Origin: Rhineura floridana
Taxonomy: Eukaryota; Chordata; Lepidosauria; Squamata; Rhineuridae
NCBI RefSeq assembly: GCF_030035675.1
Contig: NC_084482.1
Span: 221,487,943-221,551,942 of the forward strand
Direction of reading: 5' to 3'
DNA length: 64,000 nucleotides
Shown: positions 35,340 through 46,279 of the stretch, piece by piece
How the letters are laid out: every line of letters begins with the position of its first letter
Numbering within the stretch: the first letter of the stretch is position 1
The notes under the pieces: model-generated
Seen by the model: only the letters and a program-made list of their open reading frames with translations
Database searches by the model: none
Told to the model about the DNA's origin: nothing
Position numbers and translations under genes: made by a program

Positions 35340-38300
35340 TGTTGGCATGAGGCCTGGTAGTTTTCCATCAAGTCTGAAAGTTCTGAAAAACTGTAGTTAA
35401 GGGGGAGTTATGTCTTTGCCCAGTCTGGGAATGGACTGCCAGGGCCGTTGCTATGGTAATCATCTGATAGCGACTGGGAAAGTTCTAACAGAGTCTGTGA
35501 GTTTTGTCTTCTGTATCATGCCTCTGAACTGAGAGGTTGTGTTCTATGTTTACCTTTGGAGAGAGATGTACCAGAAGGGGGGGGTGACAGAAGAAATTCT
35601 ACATGTGTTTACTCTTAAGCCTTAAGCCATAATGTCTTAATAAAAGACTCTTAACATGCTCTACTGCTCTGAAGAAGTTTCTTGCTCAACTTAACTCCAA
35701 CGTAACGTATGCTGTTTCACACAACAACGCACACACACCAACAGGGGTTATGGCCCAGATCCACAGCGTATTACATGGGAGTAAGTTGCTGGTCTGAACG
35801 GCAGATGGAGTTCCAGAGGGCAGCTTGATTGATTGTACTAGACGGAGGTGAGCAACATGGCTGTAAACCTGTCTGGGGGAGGCTTGCTGATGGAACGGCT
35901 TAATGAAAAGAATTATGGCAGCTGGAAGCCGAGAATGCGGGTTTGCTAGTAAAAGAAGATTTATGGGAAGCTATTGAAGGTACACCCCCTGCACCCCTTA
36001 CAGCGGCTTGGACTAGGAACAATGAGCGAGCTCAAGCTTTTATACTTCTGGCTCTATCAGACTCTCAACTGCTGCACGAGAGGGATGCTACAAACGCCAA
36101 ACAGATGTGGGACCGGTTGGAAGGCATTCATGTGCAACAGACCGCGGGATCTAGATTGTGTTTGGCACGGAAGCTGTATCAGATGCGCTTCACGGGTGAG
36201 TGCAACTTGAGTGAGCATCTCACGGAATTCAGACGCCTGTTTGCTGAGCTGACAGACCGAGGCGTCGAACACTCTGAGCTTCAGAAGACCTATCTGATCC
36301 TGGCTTCGCTCGATGGGACTTGGAATAATATGGTCATGGCTTTTGAAGCCATGCCTGACGGAGGTTTGAACGTTGCATTTATTGAGGAAAAGCTGACCCA
36401 AGAATGGCAGCGGAGACAGGAGGCGAAAGGAGCCGAGTCGATGGAAGCTGTCAGGAGGCAAGAGGTGAAATATGCCGTGCTGAAGGATTATAAACAGGAG
36501 CAGCAACAGAGGCTGAAGTCTTGTTTTGTTTGCGGAGATCGTAGGCATCTACAGCGGGACTGTCCAGTCAAGCGAAACTCCAGGGATGGAGGCTTGAAGC
36601 AGGGCAGTGTGAACTTTGTTTGTAAACAGAAGTCTCAAGATTTAGGACCTGTTACCTGGATTATTGACAGCGGGGCAAGCCATATATTAATTAAAGACAG
36701 ACGTTTGTTTTACATTTCAGAAAAAGTGCAAGACTTTGTTTACCTGGCAGATGGATCACGTAAATCTGTGGAAGCTAAAGGTCTGGTGAAATTTGACAAG
36801 CTTGGAATAATGTCAGACTGTTTGTTTGTTCCGGAATTGGCTCATAATATTTTATCAGTTAGCAAACTGGTGAGTTGTAATTACTCAATTTTGTTTCACA
36901 AAGACCAATGTTTTGTAATGAGGGGAGATCAAGTGTGCATGCAGGGAAGCCTGAATGATTCACAGTTTGTAATAAAGAGCAGTCAAGCAGGGTGTGCTGT
37001 GTTAAACGCTGAGGCACAGGTACATCAGGGCTGCGTCCATGAATGGCATCAAAGGCTGGGGCATGCAAACCTTGACACAATTAAGAAAACCCCAATGCAT
37101 AGTGAAGACATGCATTTAAGAGATTGTGGTCAGTTAATGGATTGTGATTCTTGTCATAAAGCTAAAATGACTATTGCACCAATAAACCGGGAGGCTGAAA
37201 GAACCACAACAGCTCCCTACCAGCTAGTTCATGTTGATTTATCAGGGCCAATAAATGCTTCACGAGGAGGTGCGAAATTCTTCATGGTACTGGTAGATGA
37301 TTTTTCAAGATTTTCTCATGTTTTTCTGTTAAAGCATAAAAGTGAAGCTGAGCAGAAGCTGAAACTGTTCATTAAGAGAATCGAAACTCAACATGGCACC
37401 ACAGTGGGGGCCATACGCTCGGACCAGGGAGGGGAATTCACGAATAAGGCATTGAGTGACTTTCTGGAGAGTAAGGGAATAAACCAGAATTTCATTGCTC
37501 CATTTAGCCCGTTTTCCAATGGAACTGCTGAGAGAAAAAATAGGGTGCTGCAGGAAGCAATGAGAGCCATGCTGATGGATTGCAGTTTAGGGAATTCTTT
37601 CTGGGCAGAAGCAATTCTTTATGCGAATTATATTCACAACAGGGTGTTACATAGTGCACTTGGAATGTCTCCTTATGAGAAACTTACTGGCAGAAAGCCT
37701 AAAATAGAACACATTCAAAAATTCGGAGCTAGATGCTGGGTACACATTCCACAACACAAGAGAAGAGGCAAGCTTGCACCTCGAGCACAGCAATGTTTTG
37801 TTTTGGGTTTTCAGAATGCATATTTCAGAGTGTGGTGTCCAGAAACACAGCAGTTAATTCTGAGCAGAAGCATTCAAGTCTCAGAGAAACCTTGGGATCA
37901 AAAGCAGACAGTCATTCTTACAGGAACAGATGACACACAAACACGAACACAAGCACAGACATTTAAGCGAAATCTTGACATTAAAGTGGAAGGCACACAA
38001 ATTCCTCTCAAAGATGCATTAAATGAGCTCATTTGTGGGAGACGCAGATCGAAGAAACGAAAAGCTGAGGAAATGGAATCTCCTGGGCACGCGGTGCCAA
38101 GCACAAGCGCAAGTACAAATGGGGGGGCAGAGAGAGCTGAAGCCCTGGTTCCTTTAAGATGCTCTACAAGAGTGAATTTAGGCAAACCGCCTGAAAGATT
38201 TACCGTGGGATTAATAACAAGTCCTGGAATGAATAAAGTTGTAGAAATGGATCCTGAGCCACTTTATTTGACTTGTGTTCAACCAAAGTTTGATTGAATA

Positions 38301-38865
38301 AAGTTCTAGCTAAATGTACAGAGATGTTCTGAAATGTACTGTAATGTACTGTAATGTACTGAGATGTAATTTTAAATGTATTACTGTATGACTATGTATT
38401 GTGGAGATGTATTGTTGAGATTTATTTGTAATTGACAGACATGATGGGAAAAAGGGGGACTTGTTGGCATGAGGCCTGGTAGTTTTCCATCAAGTCTGAA
38501 AGTTCTGAAAAACTGTAGTTAAGGGGGAGTTATGTCTTTGCCCAGTCTGGGAACGGACTGCCAGGGCCGTTGCTATGGTAACCATCTGATAGCGACTGGG
38601 AAAGTTCTAACAGAGTCTGTGAGTTTTGTCTTCTGTATCATGCCTCTGAACTGAGAGGTTGTGTTCTATGTTTACCTTTGGAGAGAGATGTACCAGAAGG
38701 GGGGGGTGACTGAAGAAATTCTACATGTATTTACTCTTAAGCCTTAAGCCATAATGTCTTAATAAAAGACTCTTAACATGCTCTACTGCTCTGAAGAAGT
38801 TTCTTGCTCAACTTAACTCCAACGTAACGTATGCTGTTTCACGCAACAACGCACACACACCAACA
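35340..38865 (+). mobile_element. Ty1/copia LTR element, fossil
   Basis: Plus-strand element inserted in the gypsy gag region. Terminal repeats of 404 bp are at 35340-35743 and 38462-38865, starting TGTTGGCATGAGG and ending CACACACCAACA. About five differences between them were counted, near 1 percent, so the insertion is recent in genomic terms. A purine-rich tract precedes the right repeat. The interior has one long frame (about 35943-38297) with a CCHC knuckle (CFVCGDRRHLQRDC), copia-type protease (WIIDSGASH), the integrase zinc region (WHQRLGHAN) and integrase core (RSDQGGEF, ERKNRVLQ). Reverse transcriptase was not recognised, so it is not whole. Confidence 0.9.
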
Positions 38866-40076
38866 GTACAATATATCCTAAATTGTTCAAGAACTTCCTC
38901 TATGTCTTGTGGCCCCCCTTCAGGCAAATCAAAAGTATTGTAAACTGCCAATGCTTCCTCTCCAACACAATGTAACCAAATAGCAATTTGTCAATTCTTA
39001 GCAACATTATTAACTCCAGCTGCAGAAAGATATAAAATAAAAGCTTGCTCCCATCGCTTCCATGTCTCAGCCAGATTACCTTGCAATACCAGAGGAGGTG
39101 GAGGCCGGACTGAGTCCATTTTGGACTTCTGACACCATATAATGTGTTTTTTATTTCACAATAAACACATCTTGATTCTCTTTAAGGTCTTGGAATTGTC
39201 AGTTGAGTTCAGTTGGTGTTTCGGTTGAGATGGGTTAAGCACAGCATAAGCAGATGTAAAGACTGTGCCCTGTGGAACGGTGATTAAAGTATACTATTCT
39301 TATGTTAAAGAATCAAGATGTGTTTATTGTGAAATAAAGCACATTATACCTCCATTAGGAGAACTGTCCATTTATTCCTACTCTCTGCTTTCTGCTTCTT
39401 AACCAATTCCTTATCCACAAGAGGACATCTCCTCTTATTCCATGACTGCTAAGCTTCCTCAGAAGACTTTGGTGAGGTACCTTGTCAAAAGCTTTTTGAA
39501 AGTCTAAGTACACTATGTCCACTGGATCACCTCTATCTATATGCTTGTTGACACTATAGGTTACTGAGACAGGACTTTCCCTTGCAGAAGCCATGCTGGC
39601 TCTGCTTCAGCAAGGCTTGTTCTATGTGCTTAGTTAATCTAGCTTTAATAATACTTTCTACCAGTTTTCCAGAGACAGAAATTAAGCTAACTGGCCGGTA
39701 ATTTCCAGGATCCCCCCTGGATCCCTTTTTGAATATTGGCGTTACATTTGCCACTTTCCAGTCCTCAGGCACGGAGGAGGACCCGAGGGACAAATTACAT
39801 ATTTTAGTTAGCAGATCAGTAATTTCACATTTGAGTTCTTTGAGAACTCTCGGGTGGATGCCATCCGGGCCCGGTGACTTGCCAGTTTTTATATTGTCCA
39901 TTAAGCCTAGACCTTCCTCTCTTGTTACCACTATTTGTCACTATTACATCCATGATGGAAAGGGCCCAATAATAAAAGCCTGAAATGATTCACAACGTGG
40001 AGAAGACACTCTGCGGTGAGCAGGAATTAAGGCTTTGCGGATGCAGAAGCAGAGATGAGAGGCGAGGGGTCCAAGA

Positions 40077-40500
40077 GGATGTCCTGTTGATCTTGAAGTG
40101 GATGTATTGAAAGTAGTTCTTCATACTCTTTTCATTGCCCAGTGAGCTGAACCAGACTGAATGCATCTCACTTTTCCTCTCCCCATATCTCTGATGGAAA
40201 GACTGGAGGTGTTTTGCATCCCCAGGAAGCTCCAAGATGGAGTCATTTGACCAAATTCACCCCCAGTATTTCTTTAGGGTTAGGGTTAGGGTTAGGGTGT
40301 GTGCAAAACCTATTTTTTTGCCAACTGTCAGGGAGATGACATGGAATTAATATCTGTGCAGATTAAATTTTTAATTATATCCATGATGAAAAGGGCCTAA
40401 TAATAAAGCCTGAAATGGTTCACAATGTGACGAAGAAACTCTGTGGGGCTCAGGAATTAAAGACTTTGAGGAAGCAGATGGAGAGATGAGAGGTGAGGGG
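40077..40500. repeat. Tandem module M, copy 2, with telomeric insert
   Basis: Starts tgtcctgttgatcttgaagt directly after copy 1 and is collinear with 57236-57640 of unit B. It differs from every other copy by carrying TTAGGG repeats at 40274-40297. Because unit B has one copy, the doubling is specific to unit A. Confidence 0.8.
40274..40297 (+). repeat. Interstitial telomeric repeat, (TTAGGG)4
   Basis: Four exact TTAGGG units. The paralogous sites read tttctttacaatgtgtgc (about 28108) and tttcttgacaatgtgtgc (about 57424); here the few bases between ctt and tgtgtgc are replaced by the repeats. The exact register and loss of about four bases fit addition of telomeric repeats during repair of a double-strand break. 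Confidence 0.92.
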
Positions 40501-40769
40501 TCCGAGATGGGTGAAATTCCTGGGGGTAGCAAAGGACAGAAGAGGTGCCCAAGCATGGAGAAAAGTCTGGAAGAAACTGGAGAATGTTCTGAGAGAGATT
40601 TGGGGCCTTTAAGGCCTTTTGCAGATCAAGCATTGTGGGGGGAAACAACAGAGGAAAGGGACGTGCCATTTATTTATTTGGATTGAGGCTGCTTATAACA
40701 TTCAAACCTCTGGAACCCAAATTTGCATGAAGGATGAAATTCCTCCCATCCTCCGTCTCTTCTCTGCAG

Positions 40770-40940
40770 GCCCTTGAGAGCTGCTCCCTACAAAACGTGC
40801 ATCGTGGTGAAAGCTGTGGGAGTCCCAGAGCTGGCCTAGTTTACTCCTCCCTCTCAGGCAGCGCCATGGCCTCAGAGGCACCGTCCGGATTGTCTCTTCT
40901 GTAGGATAGAGTGGAAAGAGCAGCCGGGCAGCCCAATCAG
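40770..40940 (+). pseudogene. KZFP start-codon exon of tail A, nonsense
   Basis: A 171-nt exon with acceptor cttctctgcag before it and donor caatcag/gtaagg after it. A start codon in good context (gcgccatgg, ATG at 40866) reads MASEAPSGLSLL and then hits TAG at 40902-40904, where the intact copy in unit B has Trp. The rest of the frame would end in phase 0, fitting the KRAB-A exon. The exon belongs to the gene whose finger exon is at 50484 in unit B. Confidence 0.82.
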
Positions 40941-41040
40941 GTAAGGGGAGGATCATTGGGGGAGAGACCGAGGGGACAGCTGGGGTGCATCTCCCTGAGC
41001 ATAGCGGGGAGGGCTCTGGGAGAATACTACCTCTGAGGCT

Positions 41041-41170
41041 GCATAAGGAGAGCCTGCCGGATCAGGCCAATAGCCCGTCTGTTCCAGCAGCCGGTTCTTG
41101 CAGTGGCCGACCAGATGCCTGTGGGAAGCCTGCAAGCAGGACCTGAACACATGAGCACTCGCCCCACTTG
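41041..41170 (-). mobile_element. CR1 3'-end fragment (tail A)
   Basis: Text gagcctgccggatcaggcca through gcaagcaggacctga matches the 3' ends of the long CR1 copies. It is shared with unit B at 58178. Confidence 0.75.
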
Positions 41171-41388
41171 TGATTCGGTGACACGTGTCTGGCAGAACTC
41201 TGGCAAAACTCCTAAAATACACTCTTGGAGAGGTGGGATCTTTTTCGAGAGTCAATCAAGCTCTGCCCTGCAATTGTGTCTGAGCAGTGTAAAATCCAGA
41301 AATACTCACCCCCACAAAAGCTAAATAAAAAGTAACTGTACTAAAGAAATGCAAAGAAAAAGAGAGTGGGACAGCTTCAAGAGAGTCA

Positions 41389-41775
41389 CACGGCTTGGTA
41401 CCAAAATACCTGATGGAACGCCTCTCCTGACACGAACCCACCCGTACACTACGCTTAACATCTAAGGCCCTCTTCCGGGTGCCCACTCCGAGGGAAACTC
41501 GGAGTCTGGCAACAAGGGAGAGGGCCTTCTGAGTGGTGGCCCCCAAATTATGGAATGATTTCTGTGATGAGGTGAGCCTGGCGCCAACACTGTTATCTTT
41601 TCGGCGCCAGGTCAAGACTTTCCTCTTCTCCCAGGCATTTTAGCATGTGCTTTTAAATTGCTTTTTAAAATGTATTTTTAGATTTCTATATTGTTTTTGT
41701 GGTAAACCACCCAGAGAGCTTCGGCTATGGGGTGGTATATAAATGCAATAAAATCAATCAATTAATTAATTAATC
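41389..41775 (+). mobile_element. L2 LINE 3' fragment (tail A)
   Basis: Plus-strand L2 coding end (gccttctgagtggtggcccc, tcctcttctcccaggcattt) and 3' UTR (gtaaaccacccagagagctt, ggtggtatataaat) with an ATTA-rich tail. It is shared with unit B at 58525, so it is ancestral. Confidence 0.85.
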
Positions 41776-41849
41776 CCAGTGTGCCCCACTGGTCAGGCTA
41801 TTAGTACGATATGAACCAAAGTGTAGCTGCTAAGTGTCCTGCTCTGTTG

Positions 41850-41990
41850 CCATTCCCAGCATACTGCCTCTGGCAGTGGAGGGAATGCATTGCCATTGTG
41901 GCTCATAGCCACTGATGTCCTGATCCTCCATGGATTTGTCCAATCTTCTTTGAAAGCTATTCAAGTTTTTGGCTGAGCAAATGGTACATG
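41850..41990 (-). mobile_element. CR1 3' UTR fragment next to KRAB exon (tail A)
   Basis: Matches the CR1 segment seen at 16750-16890 (tactgcctctggcagtggag, gatcctccatggatttgtcc). It lies in the intron less than 50 bp before the KRAB-A exon and is shared with unit B at 58985. Confidence 0.75.
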
Positions 41991-42036
41991 TTGGAGAAAC
42001 TGCCTCTTCTTTTTCCAGGATCTGTTGCCCTTCCAG

Positions 42037-42163
42037 GGTCTGGTGACCTTTGAGGAGGTGGCCGTCTATTTCACGGAGGAGGAATGGGCCCTGCTGGATC
42101 CTGGCTAAAGAGCTCTGCACAGGGAAGTCATGGAGGAGAATTATGAGACGGTGGCCTCTCTGG
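42037..42163 (+). pseudogene. KRAB-A exon of tail A, nonsense
   Basis: Exactly 127 nt, the canonical KRAB-A exon length, between acceptor gcccttccag and donor g/gtaaat, starting in phase 0 and ending in phase 1. It reads [17 protein letters not shown], then ALLDPG and a TAA stop at 42106-42108, where unit B has CAA (Gln). The rest, [17 protein letters not shown], is intact. KRAB-A normally recruits TRIM28 for heterochromatin silencing. With the upstream TAG this gene is doubly broken before its fingers. Confidence 0.92.
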
Positions 42164-42284
42164 GTAAATATACTTTCCCCCCCTTGACTGATGAATGTTG
42201 AAGGTATGGATTTAGTACCTGTGCTATTTAATCTTCCACTGCAGGAATGCTGTCGTGGAAATGGGTGCCTGGGCCCTGGATATT

Positions 42285-42497
42285 TGGGGAGGGACTGCAG
42301 CTCAGAAGGGGAACACCTGCTTTGCATGTACAAGGTCCGAGGTTTAGTCCCTGGCAGCTCCAAGAGGGGTGAAAGGATCCGGTAGGAGGTGCTGGGAAAG
42401 GTCTTTCTCTGCCTGACATCCACAGCTAGTTGCTGTAAGCAGGCGGGACTAGATGGACCAATTCTCTGATCTGGTAGAATGCAGCTTCCTCTGTTCT
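42285..42497 (+). mobile_element. MIR-like tRNA SINE (tail A)
   Basis: A box-A-like GACTGCAGCTCAGAAGG and box-B-like GGTCCGAGGTTTAGTCC, followed by a core region and the L2-like end ggactagatggacc ... atgcagcttcct. It is shared with unit B at 59421, hence old. Confidence 0.75.
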
Positions 42498-42509
42498 TGG
42501 GGCTTTTTG

Positions 42510-43150
42510 ATCATTCAGTGCGAAAAGTGCCCCTCCCTGCCACCTTCTGCTGCCCCATGATGAAAAATCTTACCTTGCAGCAGGAGGAGGAGAGGGCAGA
42601 AGCTCCCAAACTCCAGCAGAGCATCTTCTCCTGCATCCTCAACAGATCATTGACACTCTGTGCCTTGTACTCTAAACCCCCAATGGGAAGAGATGCTCCC
42701 GGGAGCACCTCCTGCCTCCTCCCTCTTCCTTCCTCTGCCGAAAGGTCAGCTTTTGTCTTTGAAGCAGGAAGATCGGCAGTTTGGAGAAGAGGAAGCGGAG
42801 GTGGAGGCTACAGTTTGTAGGGAATGACCTCCAGAAGACAGGACAGAGAGCAAGATTTAGCTTTGCCAGCCCTGGTGGGAAGTCTGGAAGCAGAACTGGA
42901 GCACAGAGACTCTTTGACTCAGGCAGAGACACAGCAAAGGCAGCAGGCAAGAAGGTCCCCGAGAAAGGTTCCCTGGCAGCTGGAACAAGGGCCGTTCCCT
43001 CAGCTAGCAGAGATCCCGGGAAAGCAGGAATTGCAGCAGCGCCCTTGAAAAGGGGACCTTTGCTCCAGCAGGAAAGGGTCCAGAGAAGGCAGGAACCTGC
43101 GGTGATGAATGAAAAGCAGGGGAGGGTGATGGAGTCAGACCCCAGTTGAC
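42510..43150 (+). other. GC-rich stretch after KRAB exon, unassigned (tail A)
   Basis: Conserved in unit B (59640-60280). Frames on both strands are long but change between units through small indels. One Gln/Glu-rich frame (42824-43048) is kept in both units (59957-60181). No domain was recognised. It could be intronic, or hold an optional exon of the KZFP gene (an acceptor-like cttaccttgcag precedes 42582). Confidence 0.35.
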
Positions 43151-44301
43151 ATCTGGGGCTAAGAGAGATTTCAAGCAGCAAAAGGAACCGCACAAACTGG
43201 AACCCAGAGTGGGACCAATTTTACTCCTTAGGCTACTTTTTCCCATCAGGCCTCTTTGTTTCTGTTGCAAAGTGACCCATATAGAAGCCATTTTTAAAGC
43301 TCATATTATCAATATTGAGCTGGAGGGTCTCCGAGGCTCATAAAGTAGTAGCCAGCCAACAACACCCTCACCTGTATGAATCTCCCGTGCTTTAAGATCA
43401 ACAGATGAGGCCTTCCAGGTGGTCCCTACACAGGATGAGGTACATGGTGATTTTTCAGTAAAGGCTCCTCGACATGGAACATTCTCCCTACGTCGGGCCT
43501 CGTCTCTTTATATTTCCATGCCGTCGGTGAAGACATCTTTTTGGGAAGGTGTTCGGAGGAAGACAGACCCGAAATTCCTGCTGCTTTTAATAGTTGTCAT
43601 TCAGTGTTTTATTGTGTGTTTGGATAGACTGTGGGAGTTTTTTGGGATGTTTATATATTCTTATCTACTTCTTCCTTATTATAAACTGTCCTGTCCAAAA
43701 AGGTGACGTATAATTCACCTACATGACAATGAATAAGTAAATATCCACTAATAGCAGAGCTGTAAAAAACTGGAAGAAAATAACGAACTGATAACAGAAA
43801 CCAGCAATGCGCAATATTGCACCTCATCTTCGTCTCTTCCCTCCTGCAGTAGCAGAAGCAAGACAGGCGTGTCCGTGTGTGATATACATAATAGTTTTTG
43901 CCGGCAGTTAGGTCTGACCAGGTGAACCAAGTGGCCAGAGATCCCAGCCAAGAATCTTTTTACGTCTAGGAATATCTAATGGCCGATCAAGAAAGGAAAT
44001 CTTTATCAGTGTCTATGTATAATTAAGACGTCTAATTTACTATACTTTGTGGACATAGCCACATATCAGAACATAGGTCTTACACAGCACATACAAAGGG
44101 GATGTACGCTAACGTGTTGCATTTCAAAGGACAGCATAGGTCACATTGATTTCCATCTGAAAAGGAGTGATCTCACCTTTGCTGCGTGTGGACCTTAACA
44201 CTCAGAGCAGGTGGTTCTTTCTTCGACCAGTGTCACGGACAACTGGTAAAAATCCCCAAGGCTGTCTGTCTTTTATAGCTCAAGTTTGTATCTATCTAGA
44301 C

Positions 44302-44437
44302 CAGGGTTTCCCGACATTTGAGCCACAGACGTTGTGGGACTACAACTCCCATCAGCCCCATCCAGCATGACCAATGGTCAGGAATTATGGGAACTGTAGT
44401 CCAGCAACATCTGTGGACCAAAGGTTGGGAAACCCTG
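44302..44437. mobile_element. hAT-type MITE (unit B)
   Basis: Same 136-bp element as at 829, at the same site, with the 8-bp duplication atctagac on both sides. It is inherited through the unit duplication. Confidence 0.85.
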
Positions 44438-45341
44438 ATCTAGACTCTGTCAGTTCATGCTCATATTACTACTATACTCTTGTTTCCATCATTTGAACTC
44501 TCATCCTAACCTGCATCTTGATGCTGATGTTGTATTCTAATAAGTTCTCCTGACTCACCCCTGTACAGCTTCAGCCATATATAGACATGATCATTGGCTG
44601 AATGCCCGGACTCCTTATAAAATGTTGATACTTTATGGGAAAGAATTTATTTTGGAACTATGTAAAGAAAACTCAAAGGAAAAAAGACACTTTAACTGGC
44701 AGCTTGTCTTTTTACTCATGTTTTGGCTTGTATTGTTTGCGCTACTTTTCCACACATAATTTTATGTAAATCAATTATAAAGAATTGGAGATGGCCAATT
44801 TCTGTAAATACAGGTGGCCTGTGACACAGTGAATTGCATCCACTGTTGCTGACTTTACTAGGTTCTGCCCTAGTAGTTTGCAGCCTACTAAGAAGCTGGC
44901 TTTACTAGGTTCACCCCCAACAAGCATTTCAAGATGAGCTTCATGCCCAGTGGACGCATGTTCACAAGTGCCAGACTGACCCTACTTGGTCCACACAACT
45001 CTGTTGTATTCACCGAGAGCAGGACTTACCAGATCAAAATTATACCTTTTCTTATCTATAAAAATCTCTGTTTGTAAGGGCTGAATATTTTCTGGTCAAA
45101 AGTAACTAGTCTTGTCTATTTCCTTCAAAGAGTCGGACCTCCATTCGTGTTGGGAAGAAAGAAAAGATCCCTTTATCCAGTATCCCAAAGATGCGACATC
45201 AACAGGTAGATGTTCAGCTGCGTTGAGGCCCCATTTTGGTTTGGAAATTGTAGGATTTTTCAGTTCCTGTGTAATATGATTCGTTGCAGATTAATTGACC
45301 CATCAGGGTGTGAGTTGTCCTGGAGAACATCTTTGATGTCT
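44438..45341. other. Unit-head spacer (unit B), nothing recognised
   Basis: Collinear with 973-1870. No gene was recognised. Confidence 0.5.
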
Positions 45342-45424
45342 TTAAGAAGAGCCTGCTGGATCAGTCCAATGGCAGCATGCCTATAGGAAGCAAGCAAGCA
45401 GGACCTGAGTGCAACCCTTGCCCC
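45342..45424 (-). mobile_element. CR1 3'-end fragment (unit B)
   Basis: Orthologous to 1871-1953 in unit A, with the same internal loss. Confidence 0.7.
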
Positions 45425-45881
45425 GTTGGGAGCACAGTGACTGTCTTAAAGCTGCAAAGCACCCTTCCCCCTCCTTTCATTGAGCAGGGGGGGAGGGGAA
45501 AAAGGTGCCTTTCAGATGGGCTGCCTGCCAGAGAAGTCCCATGCACAGCCGATCTTTCTAAAAACCAGTGGCTTCCGAAAGGGAACAGGCACCCACAGCC
45601 AAGCTGAACCCTTGGCTTGCCACCCCACACTGCTTCTTTCAACTTCAGGAGCTGAATGGGGCTGCTTCACAGAGCAGCGCTGGGAGGGAGAAGTGATTTC
45701 CATTCATTGGAAACAGCTTCCCCTTCCTTGAGCAAAGCCCCCTCCAACCGCTGATCAGCTGACTGGCAGGTGCAAGTGCGCCCCAGTCCAGCAAAGGAGC
45801 AATTGGCAGCCCATTTCAAGGTCCTGGTGGTTCTTTTGAAGCCTCACCTTTATCTGCCGCACATCTGATGTCAGATCGGAG

Positions 45882-46279
45882 GGTGGTGCCTTTATGTCCT
45901 CCCTGTAGACTTCCCATTCGCATCTGATCAGGCACTGTGAGGATGCTGGACTAGATAGGCCTGTGGTCTGATTCCACAGGGCTGTTCTGAGGAAGAGCCG
46001 CTAGGTTGAAGTTTCTTTTCTACCTGCTGAGGAATCCCCCAAATTAAGATGGCTGGATTGGTTTCCACAGAGCCCCTGAGTGGAGATTTATGTACACCTC
46101 CAGGCAACTGGTCAGGAGGATAACATGGGTCCCTGTACTAATCGGTTCCAGATCTAAAATCTTTGTTTGCTTTGGGGAGGAGAGGATAATTTGGGAATGT
46201 CAAAACTAGGCTTCACCTCTTGGCTGGAAGAGCATGATCCAGTTGTATGTGGCTCTGATGAAAGGGAGAGATCAGTAGG
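45882..46279. repeat. Old internal duplication, copy 1 (unit B)
   Basis: Counterpart of 2424-2819. Its diverged partner is at 47960-48406. Confidence 0.65.

Larger units (their letters stand above)
31234..39348 (+). mobile_element. Ty3/gypsy LTR element, rearranged fossil
   Basis: Inserted in CR1 copy 2 with the 5-bp duplication cctcc (31229-31233 and 39349-39353). Terminal repeats of about 180 bp are at 31234-31416 and about 39169-39348, followed at the left end by a primer-binding-like TGGTGTCAGAAGTCC. Parts recognised are gag with a CCHC knuckle, protease (LDTGAEANVL) and part of the reverse transcriptase. A short gag piece near the left end is in plus orientation, but the rest of the interior, with a second primer-binding site and a bit of terminal repeat, is inverted. 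It is broken and not whole. The two terminal repeats are very similar, so it is probably not old. A half-L1 and a copia element sit inside it. Confidence 0.85.
28202..39945 (-). mobile_element. CR1 LINE (copy 2), carrying nest 2
   Basis: Minus-strand 5'-truncated CR1 of about 1.73 kb in three pieces: 28202-29265, 31152-31233 and 39349-39945. Its 3' tail TTCTTATGTTCTTATG starts at 28202. Reverse transcriptase readings are SPGPDGIHPRVLKE and YRPVSLISVSGKLVES in the piece near 39.8 kb, and KFADDTKLF and the terminal FMEDRAINGY in the first piece. It is closely similar to copy 1. The gaps are the half-L1 at 29266 and the gypsy element at 31234. Confidence 0.9.
27926..40076. repeat. Tandem module M, copy 1 (split by nest 2)
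   Basis: A module of about 400 bp present once in unit B (57236-57640) and twice in unit A. Copy 1 is 27926-28201 plus 39946-40076, separated by the CR1-based nest. Copy 2 follows at 40077. No coding potential was recognised. Confidence 0.75.
1..43472. repeat. Segmental duplication unit A
   Basis: The first bases recur at 43473 and 60603 in the same orientation with near-identical continuation, which defines a tandem array. Unit A holds two zinc-finger exons and a start/KRAB exon pair. It is about 26 kb longer than unit B, mainly because of two retrotransposon nests (8102-20385 and 28202-39945). The left boundary is only the window edge, so the true start of the unit is arbitrary. Confidence 0.93.

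Noticed and set aside
40274-40297. Telomeric repeats as the relic of a chromosome-end fusion
   Set aside because: Only four units in one orientation, inside a module whose paralogues continue unchanged on both sides; a fusion would give long or head-to-head arrays.
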